DNA of 64,000 bases from JBBQYD01 sp942493075 (lineage in GTDB: Bacteria > Verrucomicrobiota > Verrucomicrobiia > Limisphaerales > UBA8199): assembly GCA_942493075.1 (NCBI GenBank), contig OW818681.1, positions 2,232,001 to 2,296,000 on the forward strand, given 5' to 3'. Made by a program: the position numbers and the translations under genes. Below the pieces are notes generated by a model, which ran no database searches, was not told the DNA's origin, and saw nothing but the letters and a program-made list of their open reading frames with translations. This document shows, piece by piece, positions 19,483 to 28,628 of this stretch. Numbering within the stretch: position 1 is the first letter of the stretch; each line of letters begins with the position of its first letter.

Positions 19483-20748
19483 CTAGCGGGTGGAAGTTGT
19501 GTGGTAGAACTCTAGCTCGGCTGCGGCGAGATTCAGGTCCAGGAGACGTTTTTGATACGAGAGACGCGCTTCGGCCACGGTTCGCTGGGTATCCAACAAA
19601 TCGATTAGGCCAAACTTGCCTTGATCATAGCCGGTTTGAAGCAGTTGCATTGCGGCCTCTGCCTTTGGAATGACTCCACGTCGATAAATGGCAGCTTGAG
19701 CCGCTGCCGACTGAAGCCGCAAATGGGCGGCAGCAGCCTGGGCGGAAAGCTCGCGCCGGATCTGCTCCTCACGAGCAATCCATTCCTGAAACGTGGCGCG
19801 GGTTTCTTTCTTCAGACCCTTGGATCGGTCAAAAATGGGCAGGGGAATGCCAACCTTGAACTCGACAATCGGATGGCCCGTGCCCGCTTCCTGGCCTCCG
19901 GCAACACCCAGGTTCACGTCAGGCCTTGTTTGCAGAGATGCGCGACGGGTAGAGATCTCCGCCTGCTGCCGCGAGATCTGAATGATTCTCAACTGTGGGT
20001 GGCGCTCCAAATCGGCAGGCTCGATTGGTGAAACGGTTGCCGAAGCCCGGAGCTCGCCCACCAACTGGAGGTTGGTGGCCAGGTTCAATCCTATCCTGCT
20101 GAGCAGATTCCCCCGCGCGATGCCCGCCTCCTGTTCCTGAAGCAAAAGCTCGGCGCGAGCTTGTTCTAGCGCGGCTTCGGCTCGTAACTGCTCCTGGTCT
20201 GCCGCGGCCCCGGCTTCCACACGTTGACGGGCTTCACGTGCAAACGATTCGCTGAGTCGAACAAGCTGTTTTTGTTGCTCGACCATCGTATCGGCGGCCA
20301 ATGCACGATAAAAAGAGGCTTTGACCTCGCGGAGGACGTCCAACTCCTGCAAGTGGAGTTCAGCCTGGGCAATCTGAATTGCTGCTGAGCCCACCGCTCT
20401 GTCCAAACGTTTCTTGCCCGGAAATGGGATCGTTTGGCTTACGCCTACCGTTTGCTTGGAATCGGAGAAACCTCTGTCGACCGGCCATTCCTCCACAGCG
20501 AATTCGAGTTCTGGATTTGGCCAGGCGCGGGCCTGGATGGCACGGCCGTCGGCGGCCTCGACCCGGCTTTGGGCGGCGCGAAGCTGAGGGTTGTTGAGTT
20601 GAACCAGGTGCAACACCCGAGCGAGGCTAAGCTGGTTTGTTGCAGCCATGCCGGGTTGATCCGTTCCTGCAAAGAGCGGGGAAGCAATTCCCCAAAGGAG
20701 GGCAGCGGCGGCAGAGCAGATAAATGGTGTGTTTACAATGGATTTCAT
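19483..20748 (-). CDS. czcC: CzcC/TolC-type outer-membrane efflux channel
   Basis: 421 residues from the ATG at 20748 (MKSIVNTPFICSAAAALLWG), which gives a proper signal peptide; the longer open frame upstream overlaps the preceding gene. The mature protein has two long coiled-coil repeats typical of outer-membrane efflux proteins (LVQLNNPQLRAAQSRVEAAD, RASLQTRPDVNLGVAGG). It forms the exit duct for the CzcAB pump. Confidence 0.88.
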   Translation of the reverse strand: MKSIVNTPFICSAAAALLWGIASPLFAGTDQPGMAATNQLSLARVLHLVQLNNPQLRAAQSRVEAADGRAIQARAWPNPELEFAVEEWPVDRGFSDSKQTVGVSQTIPFPGKKRLDRAVGSAAIQIAQAELHLQELDVLREVKASFYRALAADTMVEQQKQLVRLSESFAREARQRVEAGAAADQEQLRAEAALEQARAELLLQEQEAGIARGNLLSRIGLNLATNLQLVGELRASATVSPIEPADLERHPQLRIIQISRQQAEISTRRASLQTRPDVNLGVAGGQEAGTGHPIVEFKVGIPLPIFDRSKGLKKETRATFQEWIAREEQIRRELSAQAAAAHLRLQSAAAQAAIYRRGVIPKAEAAMQLLQTGYDQGKFGLIDLLDTQRTVAEARLSYQKRLLDLNLAAAELEFYHTTSTR

Positions 20749-20822
20749 ATGCGCGTAACTACAGGTAAAATCAAAGGGCCAAAAGCGGCTTGAAGACGAC
20801 TCCTGAAGGAGACCGAACGTGG

Positions 20823-21221
20823 TTACGCGAGCAGCGTGGGGGCGCGGACGGGCAAAGCTGTGCGATAAGCAAACTGCCAACTGGGACCGGCTAGCGAGTG
20901 ATCGGACCGTGGCGGTGGGCCCGGCTTTTCGAGGCTTGGTTCAAACTGAGTGGCAGAAGCAATCAAACACGCAGGCACCCAGACCAGGGAGAAATCGGGA
21001 ACGGTGACTTGGAAGTTGTCCTCCGTCTTAAAAAGGCCTTCTTCGAGGATGGAACAGCCATCGAGGTCACAATCGCTGTCCGAATGGGGCTGGCTGGCAG
21101 AATCATCGGAACCGCAGGCCAGCATCGGGAGGTCCAGGGTTCGCTCAATATTACAGTGAGTAGTGGCCGGCAGCCAGAGCAGCGCCAGCAGAACACAAAT
21201 GGCATTTGTCCACCATCTCAC
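20823..21221 (-). CDS. small secreted Cys/Asp-rich protein, first gene of czc operon
   Basis: 132 residues with an N-terminal signal peptide (ICVLLALLWLPATTHC) and a short acidic Cys segment (CGSDDSASQPHSDSDCDLDG). It precedes czcC by about 75 bases on the same strand and likely shares its promoter in the 100-bp gap before 21322. Small proteins of this type precede RND metal-efflux operons in related bacteria. A role in periplasmic metal sensing or binding is plausible but unproven; I know no named family for it. Confidence 0.6.
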   Translation of the reverse strand: MRWWTNAICVLLALLWLPATTHCNIERTLDLPMLACGSDDSASQPHSDSDCDLDGCSILEEGLFKTEDNFQVTVPDFSLVWVPACLIASATQFEPSLEKPGPPPRSDHSLAGPSWQFAYRTALPVRAPTLLA

Positions 21222-21298
21222 GCCTGATAGATAGCAGGTCCATGGAGTGCTTTCAACTCGCTTCCTCTGGATGAGCGTCTTTTATCTCGCTTTAAAGG

Positions 21299-21321
21299 GG
21301 CTCGAGCCTTAAAAACGAGCC
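21299..21321 (+). promoter_or_regulatory. hairpin directly before the mannosidase start
   Basis: GGCTCG (21299-21304) and CGAGCC (21316-21321) are inverted repeats separated by an 11-nt A-rich loop, ending at the base before the ATG. In the mRNA this could cover the ribosome-binding region. No strong Shine-Dalgarno is visible. Confidence 0.35.
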
Positions 21322-24300
21322 ATGATAACTCGTATTCCCCAGGTAGCAGCCATTGCCGTGCTTTGCCTTTGGTTATCTGGCGGTGTGGGGCGTGCCGAGT
21401 CGAGCCACGTGGTCTGGCAAATCGGAAAGCCTGATCGCGATAACAAAGAGTTTGCACACGCTCCCAAAGGATTCGAGTCCGTCAAGGAGGACGGCTTTTT
21501 CATTGTCGGCCAATCTGTGGCTCGAAACGACTGGCCTTATGTGCAACCGGGCCCTGTGGACAACTGGGCAGGGAAACGCGAGCATACCTACACGATCCTG
21601 TTCGGGCTCGTGGAAGAACCCTCCGGGAATGAGAGTCGGCTGGTTTTGGATCTCCTCGATACCCATGCAGGCCAGCCTCCGCGGTTGCGAATTACTGTAA
21701 ACGGGAAGGGTTTTGAGCGTGCCCTTGAACGTGGGGCAGGGGACGCATCTGTGAATGGGGAACCCGCCAAGGGCAAGCCTCAACAATGGATAGTTGGTCT
21801 TCCTCAGGGCCTGCTCCGGTCCGGTGAAAACGAGATTAGCCTAACAACCCTGTCGGGCAGTTGGCTTCTTTATGACTCGATTCGGCTGGAAGCTTCGAAG
21901 GCCATTCAAATCCGGCCGGTGCAGCCTCGGACCATTATGACCGCTGTCAGCGTGCCACCCGTATGGCTTAAGAAAGACGGTCAGCCTTTTCAGCCAGTTG
22001 AAATCAAGCTCCGGCATATCGGCGAAGCGACAGACGGGCGACTCAGTGCGGGTGGGGTGCGACTGCCTATTGGACTTAAGGGTGGAGTTCAGACTGAGAC
22101 TATCATGCTCCCGGCAAACAAAGACGCCCGGGAAATTAGCCTCGAACTAGCTGTCGGGAAATCAGTATCCCGGACTAATCTCATGCTGCGTCTGCCGCCC
22201 ATCAAAGAAATGTGGATACTGCCACATTCACATGTGGATATCGGGTATACGCACCACCAGGAGGAGGTGGTTAAAGCCCAGATTGGACACATCAACAAAG
22301 CCCTGGAGTTGGCGAAAGCCAGCAGCGGCGAGGCTGATGACGCGCGGTTCAAATGGAACCCTGAGTCCGTTTGGGTGATTGACCACTATTTGCAGCGCGC
22401 CACGGCGACCGAGCGCGGGGCCTTGATTTCCGCGATCCAAAACGGGGTGATCGGCGTGGAAGGTTTATATGGCAACATGCTTACGGCTCTCTGCCGCCCG
22501 GAAGAATTGGCCCAATGTTTCGGTTTCGCAGCCCGGGTTGCGGAACTGACCGGGCAGCCAGTTCGTGCCGCCACCATTTGCGACGTGCCGGGTTACACAT
22601 GGGGAATAGTCCCAGTGATGGCTCAGGCCGGGGTTCGATATTTCGCGATAGGTCCGAACTTTCAAGATCGTGTGGGCAGAATACACATCTGGGATGACAA
22701 GCCCTTCTACTGGCAATCTCAAAGTGGCAAAGAGCGCGTGCTCTGCTGGGTGGTGGACAACTATCACCATTTAGGCGACCTGGAGCAGAACGTGATCGGG
22801 CAGATAGAACGCCAACACCGGAACGGATTTCCCTTTGATACCTCTTTCCTTTTGTGGGTAGGCCGTTGGCCAAATGGGGCTGTGGATAACGCTCCACCGG
22901 ACGAGGACCTGGTTCAAAAGGTCAAAGCTTGGAACTCAAAATATGCGGCTCCAGAGGTCAAAATCGGACTCACGGCGGATTTCTTCGCACGCTTCGAAGC
23001 GCAACATGGGGATAAACTTCCCCAGTTCGCCGGGGACTTGACTCCTTATTGGGAGGATGGTGCGGGGTCCACGTCGCGAGAGACGGCGATGAACAGAGCT
23101 ACAGCGGATCGGCTGTCCCAGGCTTCGTCCGTGTTTGCGATGCGTCAGCCCGGCGGCTATTCACCCATGCGCTTCGCAGAGGCCTGGAAGAACGTCTTGC
23201 TCTATAGCGAGCATACCTGGGGCGCCTGGTGCAGCATCTCGAAACCCGATGATTCCTTCACTCTGGATCAGTGGAAGACCAAGCAGGAATTTGCGTTGAA
23301 AGCAGATTCCCTCTCCCGGGAACTTCTGGCTCAAAGCCTGGCGGCGGATTCAAGCCCCGAGGGATTGGAAGTCATCAATACCACTCAGTGGGAGCGTGAC
23401 GATGTTGTGGTAGTTACATCGGACCAGGCCGGGACTAATGTGTCAGGTGTTCTGGATGAGCGTGGGCGGGCGGTTCCTGTTCAACGGCTCGCTTCCGGAG
23501 AATTGGCCTTCCTGGCACGTAAGATTCCCGCATACGGCAGCCGTCATTATCAGTTGTCATCAATATCTGGACGTCAGCAACGAGCGGGCCTTGTAAGCTT
23601 GGATCTTGCTGCTTCGCTAGGCAGTCGCGGTTTTGCTGCCTCGGCCGGCAATCGGGGTTTTCGACTGAGCACCGATAAAGGCTCGCGACGAGGGTCTGTC
23701 ACTGTTCAAGGCAATACCATGCAGAATGGTATTCTCAAATTGGAAATCGATCCGACTTCAGGTGCTATCAAGAGCCTGTATCGCGAAGGAATCAAAGAGA
23801 ACTTTGTTGATCAGGATTCCGGTTTGGGCCTGAACGAGTTTCGCTATGTCTTAGGCGAGGATGCCGCTAGCGCAAAAGCGAATGGCCCAGCCAGCTTGCA
23901 GGTCATCGAGGCTGGCCCACTCGTAGGAGTGATCCGCGTTGAGTCACAGGCGCCGGGCTGCCATAAGCTCGTTCGTGATATCCGCATGATTTACGGGCAG
24001 GATCGCGTGGAGATTGTCAACCATGTCGATCGCTTGCCCGTCAGGGAAAAGGACAGCGTTCATTTCGGCTTCGGCTTCGACGTTCCTGATGCCGTGGTCC
24101 GTATGGAAACCCCATGGGGTGTAGTGCGGCCTAATACGGACCAACTGCCAGGTGCCAATCGAAATTGGTTCACGGTGCAGCGTTGGGTGGATGTCTCCAG
24201 CGAATCGCGGGGCGTCACTTGGGCGCCACTGGATGCCCCGTTGCTCCAATTGGGAGAAATCACGGCAAATCTTCTTGGGTCCGTTGCATTTGAACGTTGG

Positions 24301-24762
24301 ATGACGAACGCCATAGAATCGCCGATCCTTTACTCCTGGGCGCAGAACAATCATTGGCATACGAACTACAAGATAGATCAGCCCGGAGTGACCACCTTCC
24401 GATATATACTGCGACCGCATCGGGGTGGTTTCTCGGCGGCCGATTCAGCGCGCTTTGGGCATGAAACAACGCGGCCTTTGCTGGTCGCGCGACGTTCGAG
24501 TTCAAAGCCGGCTAAGTCTTTCGTGAGAATCTCTTCAGATGATGTGCTGCTGGAAACTCTTAAAGTAAGTGATGATGGGAAAGCTGTTGTCTTGCGGCTT
24601 TTCGGGCTGGGAGCGACCGAACAAAAGGTCGCGCTCAACTGGGGACACACGAAACCCAGCAGCATCTGGCTAACCGATTTGACGGAGCAGCCTCTAGAGA
24701 AGGTCACAGGAAAAATCCGCGTGCCTCCTCGCGGAATTATAACTCTGCGGGTGGAGAGGTAG
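21322..24762 (+). CDS. secreted GH38-like alpha-mannosidase, multidomain
   Basis: 1146 residues with a signal peptide (IAVLCLWLSGGVGRA). Residues ~30-200 form a beta-sandwich of the rhamnogalacturonan-lyase type (LRSGENEISLTTLSGSWLLY). A GH38 catalytic domain starts near residue 295 with WILPHSHVDIGYTHH in place of the more usual HSHxDxGW, and CDVPGYTWG near residue 420 probably supplies the nucleophile Asp. C-terminal beta domains follow (residues ~800-1146). It should remove alpha-mannosyl groups from polysaccharides or glycoproteins in the periplasm or outside. The substrate cannot be fixed from sequence. Confidence 0.82.
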   Translation: MITRIPQVAAIAVLCLWLSGGVGRAESSHVVWQIGKPDRDNKEFAHAPKGFESVKEDGFFIVGQSVARNDWPYVQPGPVDNWAGKREHTYTILFGLVEEPSGNESRLVLDLLDTHAGQPPRLRITVNGKGFERALERGAGDASVNGEPAKGKPQQWIVGLPQGLLRSGENEISLTTLSGSWLLYDSIRLEASKAIQIRPVQPRTIMTAVSVPPVWLKKDGQPFQPVEIKLRHIGEATDGRLSAGGVRLPIGLKGGVQTETIMLPANKDAREISLELAVGKSVSRTNLMLRLPPIKEMWILPHSHVDIGYTHHQEEVVKAQIGHINKALELAKASSGEADDARFKWNPESVWVIDHYLQRATATERGALISAIQNGVIGVEGLYGNMLTALCRPEELAQCFGFAARVAELTGQPVRAATICDVPGYTWGIVPVMAQAGVRYFAIGPNFQDRVGRIHIWDDKPFYWQSQSGKERVLCWVVDNYHHLGDLEQNVIGQIERQHRNGFPFDTSFLLWVGRWPNGAVDNAPPDEDLVQKVKAWNSKYAAPEVKIGLTADFFARFEAQHGDKLPQFAGDLTPYWEDGAGSTSRETAMNRATADRLSQASSVFAMRQPGGYSPMRFAEAWKNVLLYSEHTWGAWCSISKPDDSFTLDQWKTKQEFALKADSLSRELLAQSLAADSSPEGLEVINTTQWERDDVVVVTSDQAGTNVSGVLDERGRAVPVQRLASGELAFLARKIPAYGSRHYQLSSISGRQQRAGLVSLDLAASLGSRGFAASAGNRGFRLSTDKGSRRGSVTVQGNTMQNGILKLEIDPTSGAIKSLYREGIKENFVDQDSGLGLNEFRYVLGEDAASAKANGPASLQVIEAGPLVGVIRVESQAPGCHKLVRDIRMIYGQDRVEIVNHVDRLPVREKDSVHFGFGFDVPDAVVRMETPWGVVRPNTDQLPGANRNWFTVQRWVDVSSESRGVTWAPLDAPLLQLGEITANLLGSVAFERWMTNAIESPILYSWAQNNHWHTNYKIDQPGVTTFRYILRPHRGGFSAADSARFGHETTRPLLVARRSSSKPAKSFVRISSDDVLLETLKVSDDGKAVVLRLFGLGATEQKVALNWGHTKPSSIWLTDLTEQPLEKVTGKIRVPPRGIITLRVER

Positions 24763-24792
24763 TCCCCAACTGAGGGCTGCCAACCGCCTGTT

Positions 24793-25692
24793 CTAAGCCA
24801 ACGGCGCTGTGCTCAGGCGCACCGTGAGCGTATTGGACTTGCCAGGGGGCAGGTGGAGGCTGTTCGGACCGACATTGCCGGACTCAACACAAACCATCCT
24901 CTCATACTCATCGTTGCCAAAGTCGGGCATCCGTTGCGCTTTCTCAATCCACGGATTCCAGACCACGGTCGATTGAGAACCTGACTTTTCCACTAGGATC
25001 TTCCGGCCATAGCGTGGATCGATGATTTCCACAGTGCCTGTGGCATTTAGATAGATCCTGTCCACCTCCGAGGAGATGCGGATTGCGTCTTCGGTTTCGC
25101 GTTTGCTGGCGAAATTGGCGACCTGATCCAGGTAGTCATGATCCTTAAGTCCAGTAATGGAAATGGCTGTTGCGTCACTCACCTCGAAGTAGGTATGAAG
25201 ACAATCCTCAAAATCGAGCTCTTCAGAAGACAGGTTCACAATCTCCAGGCGCATCTCCAGGCATTGACTGACGCTTACCGTGTACTCAACGCTGAAGGGG
25301 GGGAATGCGGCGGCTTCGGGACACTGGGGCAGGCGAAAGCGGGCGTGCACTCGGCCGGCATTGTCAAAAGAGACCTCTTTCAACTCCCAGGCTCGGGTGC
25401 GTGCAAAGCCGTGCTGGCCCATGCCCTCACGGAAACCGAACCAAGGAATGATCACAGGCACTCCACCGCGGATGGGTTTGCCATCCTCAAACCGGCTGCA
25501 TTGGCTCATGAAAAGCACAGGCTGTTCGCCTTTAGGTACGAAACGAGTGATCTGCGCTCCATGCAGGAACACTTCCGCCGTACTCCATGGCGTGGTGATC
25601 TCCAGGATGGGTAACTCGCCTTGCCCTTCGAGGAATGCCACTCGAGCGGGGGTGCTGGTTTGTGTGGTGGACTGCAATTTGTTCGATTCCAT
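24793..25692 (-). CDS. glucose-6-phosphate 1-epimerase-like mutarotase (YeaD family)
   Basis: 299 residues from the ATG at 25692 (MESNKLQSTTQ); the open frame extends 30 codons further but would cross the divergent promoter region. Galactose-mutarotase-like fold: AEVFLHGAQITRFVP, RGGVPVIIPWFGF, GQHGFARTRAWEL and the catalytic region LHTYFEV are all typical of D-hexose-6-phosphate mutarotases. It equilibrates alpha and beta sugar phosphates in the cytoplasm. Convergent with the mannosidase (30-bp gap) and divergent from the sulfatase. Confidence 0.85.
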   Translation of the reverse strand: MESNKLQSTTQTSTPARVAFLEGQGELPILEITTPWSTAEVFLHGAQITRFVPKGEQPVLFMSQCSRFEDGKPIRGGVPVIIPWFGFREGMGQHGFARTRAWELKEVSFDNAGRVHARFRLPQCPEAAAFPPFSVEYTVSVSQCLEMRLEIVNLSSEELDFEDCLHTYFEVSDATAISITGLKDHDYLDQVANFASKRETEDAIRISSEVDRIYLNATGTVEIIDPRYGRKILVEKSGSQSTVVWNPWIEKAQRMPDFGNDEYERMVCVESGNVGPNSLHLPPGKSNTLTVRLSTAPLA

Positions 25693-25784
25693 AGGTTGCC
25701 TCGTGACCCTTATAGCACTAGAACCGTCAGAATGGCCAATAGAATTTGTTTTGCGAGTAGGGTCTTTCCCGCTACGTTCCAACT

Positions 25785-27338
25785 ATGATCAAATACCTCC
25801 TCGCCATCGTTGGTATCGGAGTCATGGGCGTGGCCGCTTGGGCGGATTCGCGTCCGAATATCCTTTTCATCATGACAGATGATCATGCCGCCCACGCGAT
25901 AAGCGCCTATGGCAGCCAGGTGAATCAGACGCCCAATTTGGATCGGCTTGCGAAGGCTGGCGTCCGATTTAATCGTTGTTTTGCCGTCAATTCCATCTGT
26001 TCACCTAGTCGCGCGACCATTCTTACGGGCAAGTATAGCCACCTGAATGGGGTTCCCACCTTTAACCGGTTTGATGGGGCACAGCCGACCGCCCCGAAGT
26101 ATCTGCAGAAAGCCGGTTACTACACCGGAATGATAGGGAAGTGGCATTTGGGCAGTGAACCAACAGGGTTTAACAAATGGAGTGTGCTGCCGGGGCAGGG
26201 GGCATACCACGACCCTGCATTTCTCGAACCCGCAGGCCGGCGCATTATTGAAGGTTACGCTACGACCATTATCACTGACCTGGCCATTGATTTTCTGAAG
26301 CAACGGCCAAAAGACCAGCCATTCTTCCTCATGTGCCATCACAAGGCACCCCATCGACCGTGGGAACCTGAGCCGCGGTACAAGGAGGAATTTGCAAATA
26401 AGACCATTCCAGAGCCTGCTACGCTTCGCGATGATTACGCCACGCGCACCGATGCAATCCGGGAATGCCGGCAAAAGGTTTTCAGCGATTTGAACCGCCG
26501 CGACCTTAAAATCAGACCTCCGGCAGACTTGAAAGGTCCCGCACTCCAAGCCTGGCTCAATGAGAGCCCGACGGAGGTGTTGCTGGTTGAGAACGAAAAG
26601 ACCAATCGGCTTTCTGGCGACGCCCTGGACCGCTGGAAGTATCAACGCTACATGCAGGACTACCTGGCTTGCGTGCAATCGGTGGATGATAGCGTTGGGC
26701 GGTTGCTCGATTTTCTGGATCAGGAGAAACTGGCCGAAAATACACTCGTTATTTACACAAGCGATCAAGGTTTCTTTCTGGGTGATCACGGGCTGTATGA
26801 TAAAAGATTCATGTATGAACCCTCCATTCAGATGCCGTTTCTGGTTCGATGGCCGGCTGCAATCAAGCCTGGGCGAGTCGATGACCATTTGCTGATCAAC
26901 ACTGATTTTGCTCCAACATTTCTGTCTCTTGCCGGAGCGAAGATTCCAGAGGACATGCAGGGACGAAATCTCGTGCCATTGTTCAAATCTGAGAAGGTGG
27001 CTGATTGGCGTACCAGCTTCTACTATCGCTATTACCATGATCCCGGCGACCATAACACGCGCGCCCATTACGGGGTCAGGACTGATACCCACAAGCTTAT
27101 CCATTATTGGAAGAAGAATCAGTGGGAGATGTTCGACCTGCGGACTGATCCAAATGAGCTCAAGAACCTCTTTGATGATCCGCGTCACCAGGAGGTGGTT
27201 TCCCGACTCAAAACGGAACTGTTCCGGCTCAAACGAGAGCTAAAGGACGAGGACCAATACGCCGAGCAGCAACCCCCGCACGATGTCTCTGGACAACCCG
27301 CTCCCGCGGGTGGGAAGAAGAAACGGGGCAAGGGCTGA
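25785..27338 (+). CDS. secreted S1-type sulfatase
   Basis: 517 residues with a signal peptide (YLLAIVGIGVMGVAAWA). RPNILFIMTDDHAAHA provides metal-binding Asp residues, and CSPSRATILTGKY has its formylglycine-precursor Cys at about residue 72 within C-x-P-S-R. It removes sulfate esters from polysaccharides or glycans after maturation by an anaerobic or FGE-type maturase, not seen here. The C-terminus ends in a Lys/Gly-rich tail (GGKKKRGKG). Its 3' 552 bp are duplicated at 45295-45846. Confidence 0.9.
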   Translation: MIKYLLAIVGIGVMGVAAWADSRPNILFIMTDDHAAHAISAYGSQVNQTPNLDRLAKAGVRFNRCFAVNSICSPSRATILTGKYSHLNGVPTFNRFDGAQPTAPKYLQKAGYYTGMIGKWHLGSEPTGFNKWSVLPGQGAYHDPAFLEPAGRRIIEGYATTIITDLAIDFLKQRPKDQPFFLMCHHKAPHRPWEPEPRYKEEFANKTIPEPATLRDDYATRTDAIRECRQKVFSDLNRRDLKIRPPADLKGPALQAWLNESPTEVLLVENEKTNRLSGDALDRWKYQRYMQDYLACVQSVDDSVGRLLDFLDQEKLAENTLVIYTSDQGFFLGDHGLYDKRFMYEPSIQMPFLVRWPAAIKPGRVDDHLLINTDFAPTFLSLAGAKIPEDMQGRNLVPLFKSEKVADWRTSFYYRYYHDPGDHNTRAHYGVRTDTHKLIHYWKKNQWEMFDLRTDPNELKNLFDDPRHQEVVSRLKTELFRLKRELKDEDQYAEQQPPHDVSGQPAPAGGKKKRGKG

Positions 27339-27492
27339 TGCCTTCGTTGACGCTGACAGAGGACGATGGACAAAAATTCGTCGATTTTGCCCATATTGCC
27401 CATAAAGCCGGCTTGACGGCGGCTGGGTTGACTGGCAACGTTTCCAAGCTGGAAGCCAGCTTAGCTCAGTGGTAGAGCAGCAGTTTTGTAAA
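26787..27492 (+). repeat. left copy of 706-bp island-flanking direct repeat
   Basis: Matches 45295-46000 base for base without gaps (constant offset 18508) and with roughly a dozen substitutions. It spans the sulfatase 3' part, the following spacer and the first 38 nt of tRNA-Thr, and ends in the anticodon arm. Confidence 0.95.
27455..27492 (+). pseudogene. truncated tRNA-Thr (5' 38 nt)
   Basis: Identical to nt 1-38 of the intact tRNA-Thr at 45963: acceptor 5' strand, D arm and anticodon loop. The 3' half is absent; the sequence changes to an IS630-like element just after the anticodon loop. Confidence 0.92.
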
Positions 27493-28524
27493 TCAATTAC
27501 CGATATGAGAGGTGGCTGAAGTCGCCGAAGCGCTGGGCGCGAGCCCTCGCACCATTGAGCACTTCAAAGCAAGATTGGTGGAGGAAGGCATCGAAGCCGC
27601 CCTGGAACGTAAATAGCTTCGGCCAAACCCCGCAAGCTTACCTTCGATGGCGCTTTCGATGCCGGGTTGACAGCTTTGGCGTGTTCGCGAGCCCCTGCGG
27701 GCCCTGCGGGGCGAGCACGTTGGACGGTACGCCTGTTGGCCGAAAAGGTTGTGGAACCGAAGATCGCCCCCAAGGTTTCTACCATGAGCGTGCAACGGGC
27801 TCTAAAGAAACGAGCTTAAGCCTTACCTGAGCAAATACTGGAAAATCCCGCCCGATGGCTGCGCCACTTTTGTCGTGTGTATGGAAGATGTGCTGGATGT
27901 TTACCACGCGCCCTACGACCTACAGTTCCCGCTCATCTGCATGGACGAATCCAACAAACAATTGGTGGGCGAAGTGCTTGCGCCCATCGCGCCAGCCCCG
28001 GGCCCTGGTCAGATAGTCGACCACGAATCTGTACGTAACGGCGTTGCGGAAATCTTGCTGGAGGTCGAACCGCTGACCGGACGCCACCACGTCGCCATCA
28101 CCGAACATTGCACCCGCAAGGACTGGGCCGCTTTCATCAAAGGCATGCTCGATGAGCGCTACCCGCAAGCCACGAAGGTTCGCCTGGTAATGGATAACCT
28201 CAACACGCACAGTGCCGCCTCCCTCTACGAAGCCTTCCCGCCGGAGGAGGTCCGACGATTGGCCCGACGACTGGAAATTCACTACACACCCAAGCACGGC
28301 AGTTGGCTCAATATCGCCGAAATCGAATTGAGCGCACTCAATAGCCAGTGCCTCAATCGCAGAATCCCGGACATCAATTTAATGAGAAGCGAGGTGGCGG
28401 CCTGGGAACTCGACCGAAACAATCGTGCCACCAACATCAACTGGCGCTTCACCACCGAGGATGCCCGCATCAAACTAAAACGCCTCTATCCGCAATTCTG
28501 AGTGTTACAAGGTAATAGGTTGAT
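27491..28524 (+). mobile_element. degenerate IS630-family element
   Basis: The transposase is recognisable in three frames. 27509-27612 encodes the HTH part (VAEVAEALGASPRTIEHFKA), 27614-27810 encodes RARWTVRLLAEKVV and LKK, and 27810-28501 encodes the DDE catalytic part (EDVLDVYHAPYD, MDESNKQLVGEV, VMDNLNTHSAASLYEAF, HYTPKHGSWLNIAEIE). The N-terminal ~30 residues are missing and at least two frameshifts interrupt it. The left end AATCAA..TTACC resembles the reverse complement of the right end (28511-28524), which suggests eroded terminal inverted repeats next to TA dinucleotides. It abuts the tRNA fragment and forms the left inner edge of the island. Confidence 0.85.
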
Positions 28525-28628
28525 TACATTGATTACATGAAGTTGATCGCTGGCGTCCTTCTTTGGCAGCGTGCTCGCAAGTTTTTGACTGGCATTACCG
28601 TAGCTGGAACTACATAATTCCACCCAGC

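Noticed and set aside
26001..27188. 395-codon - strand frame opposite the sulfatase
   Set aside because: The sulfatase on the + strand has the signal peptide, catalytic motif and full length; the opposite frame has none.
27491..28524. Programmed frameshifting in the IS630 transposase
   Set aside because: The N-terminus is also missing and there are two separate breaks, one at a stop codon; decay is the simpler reading.
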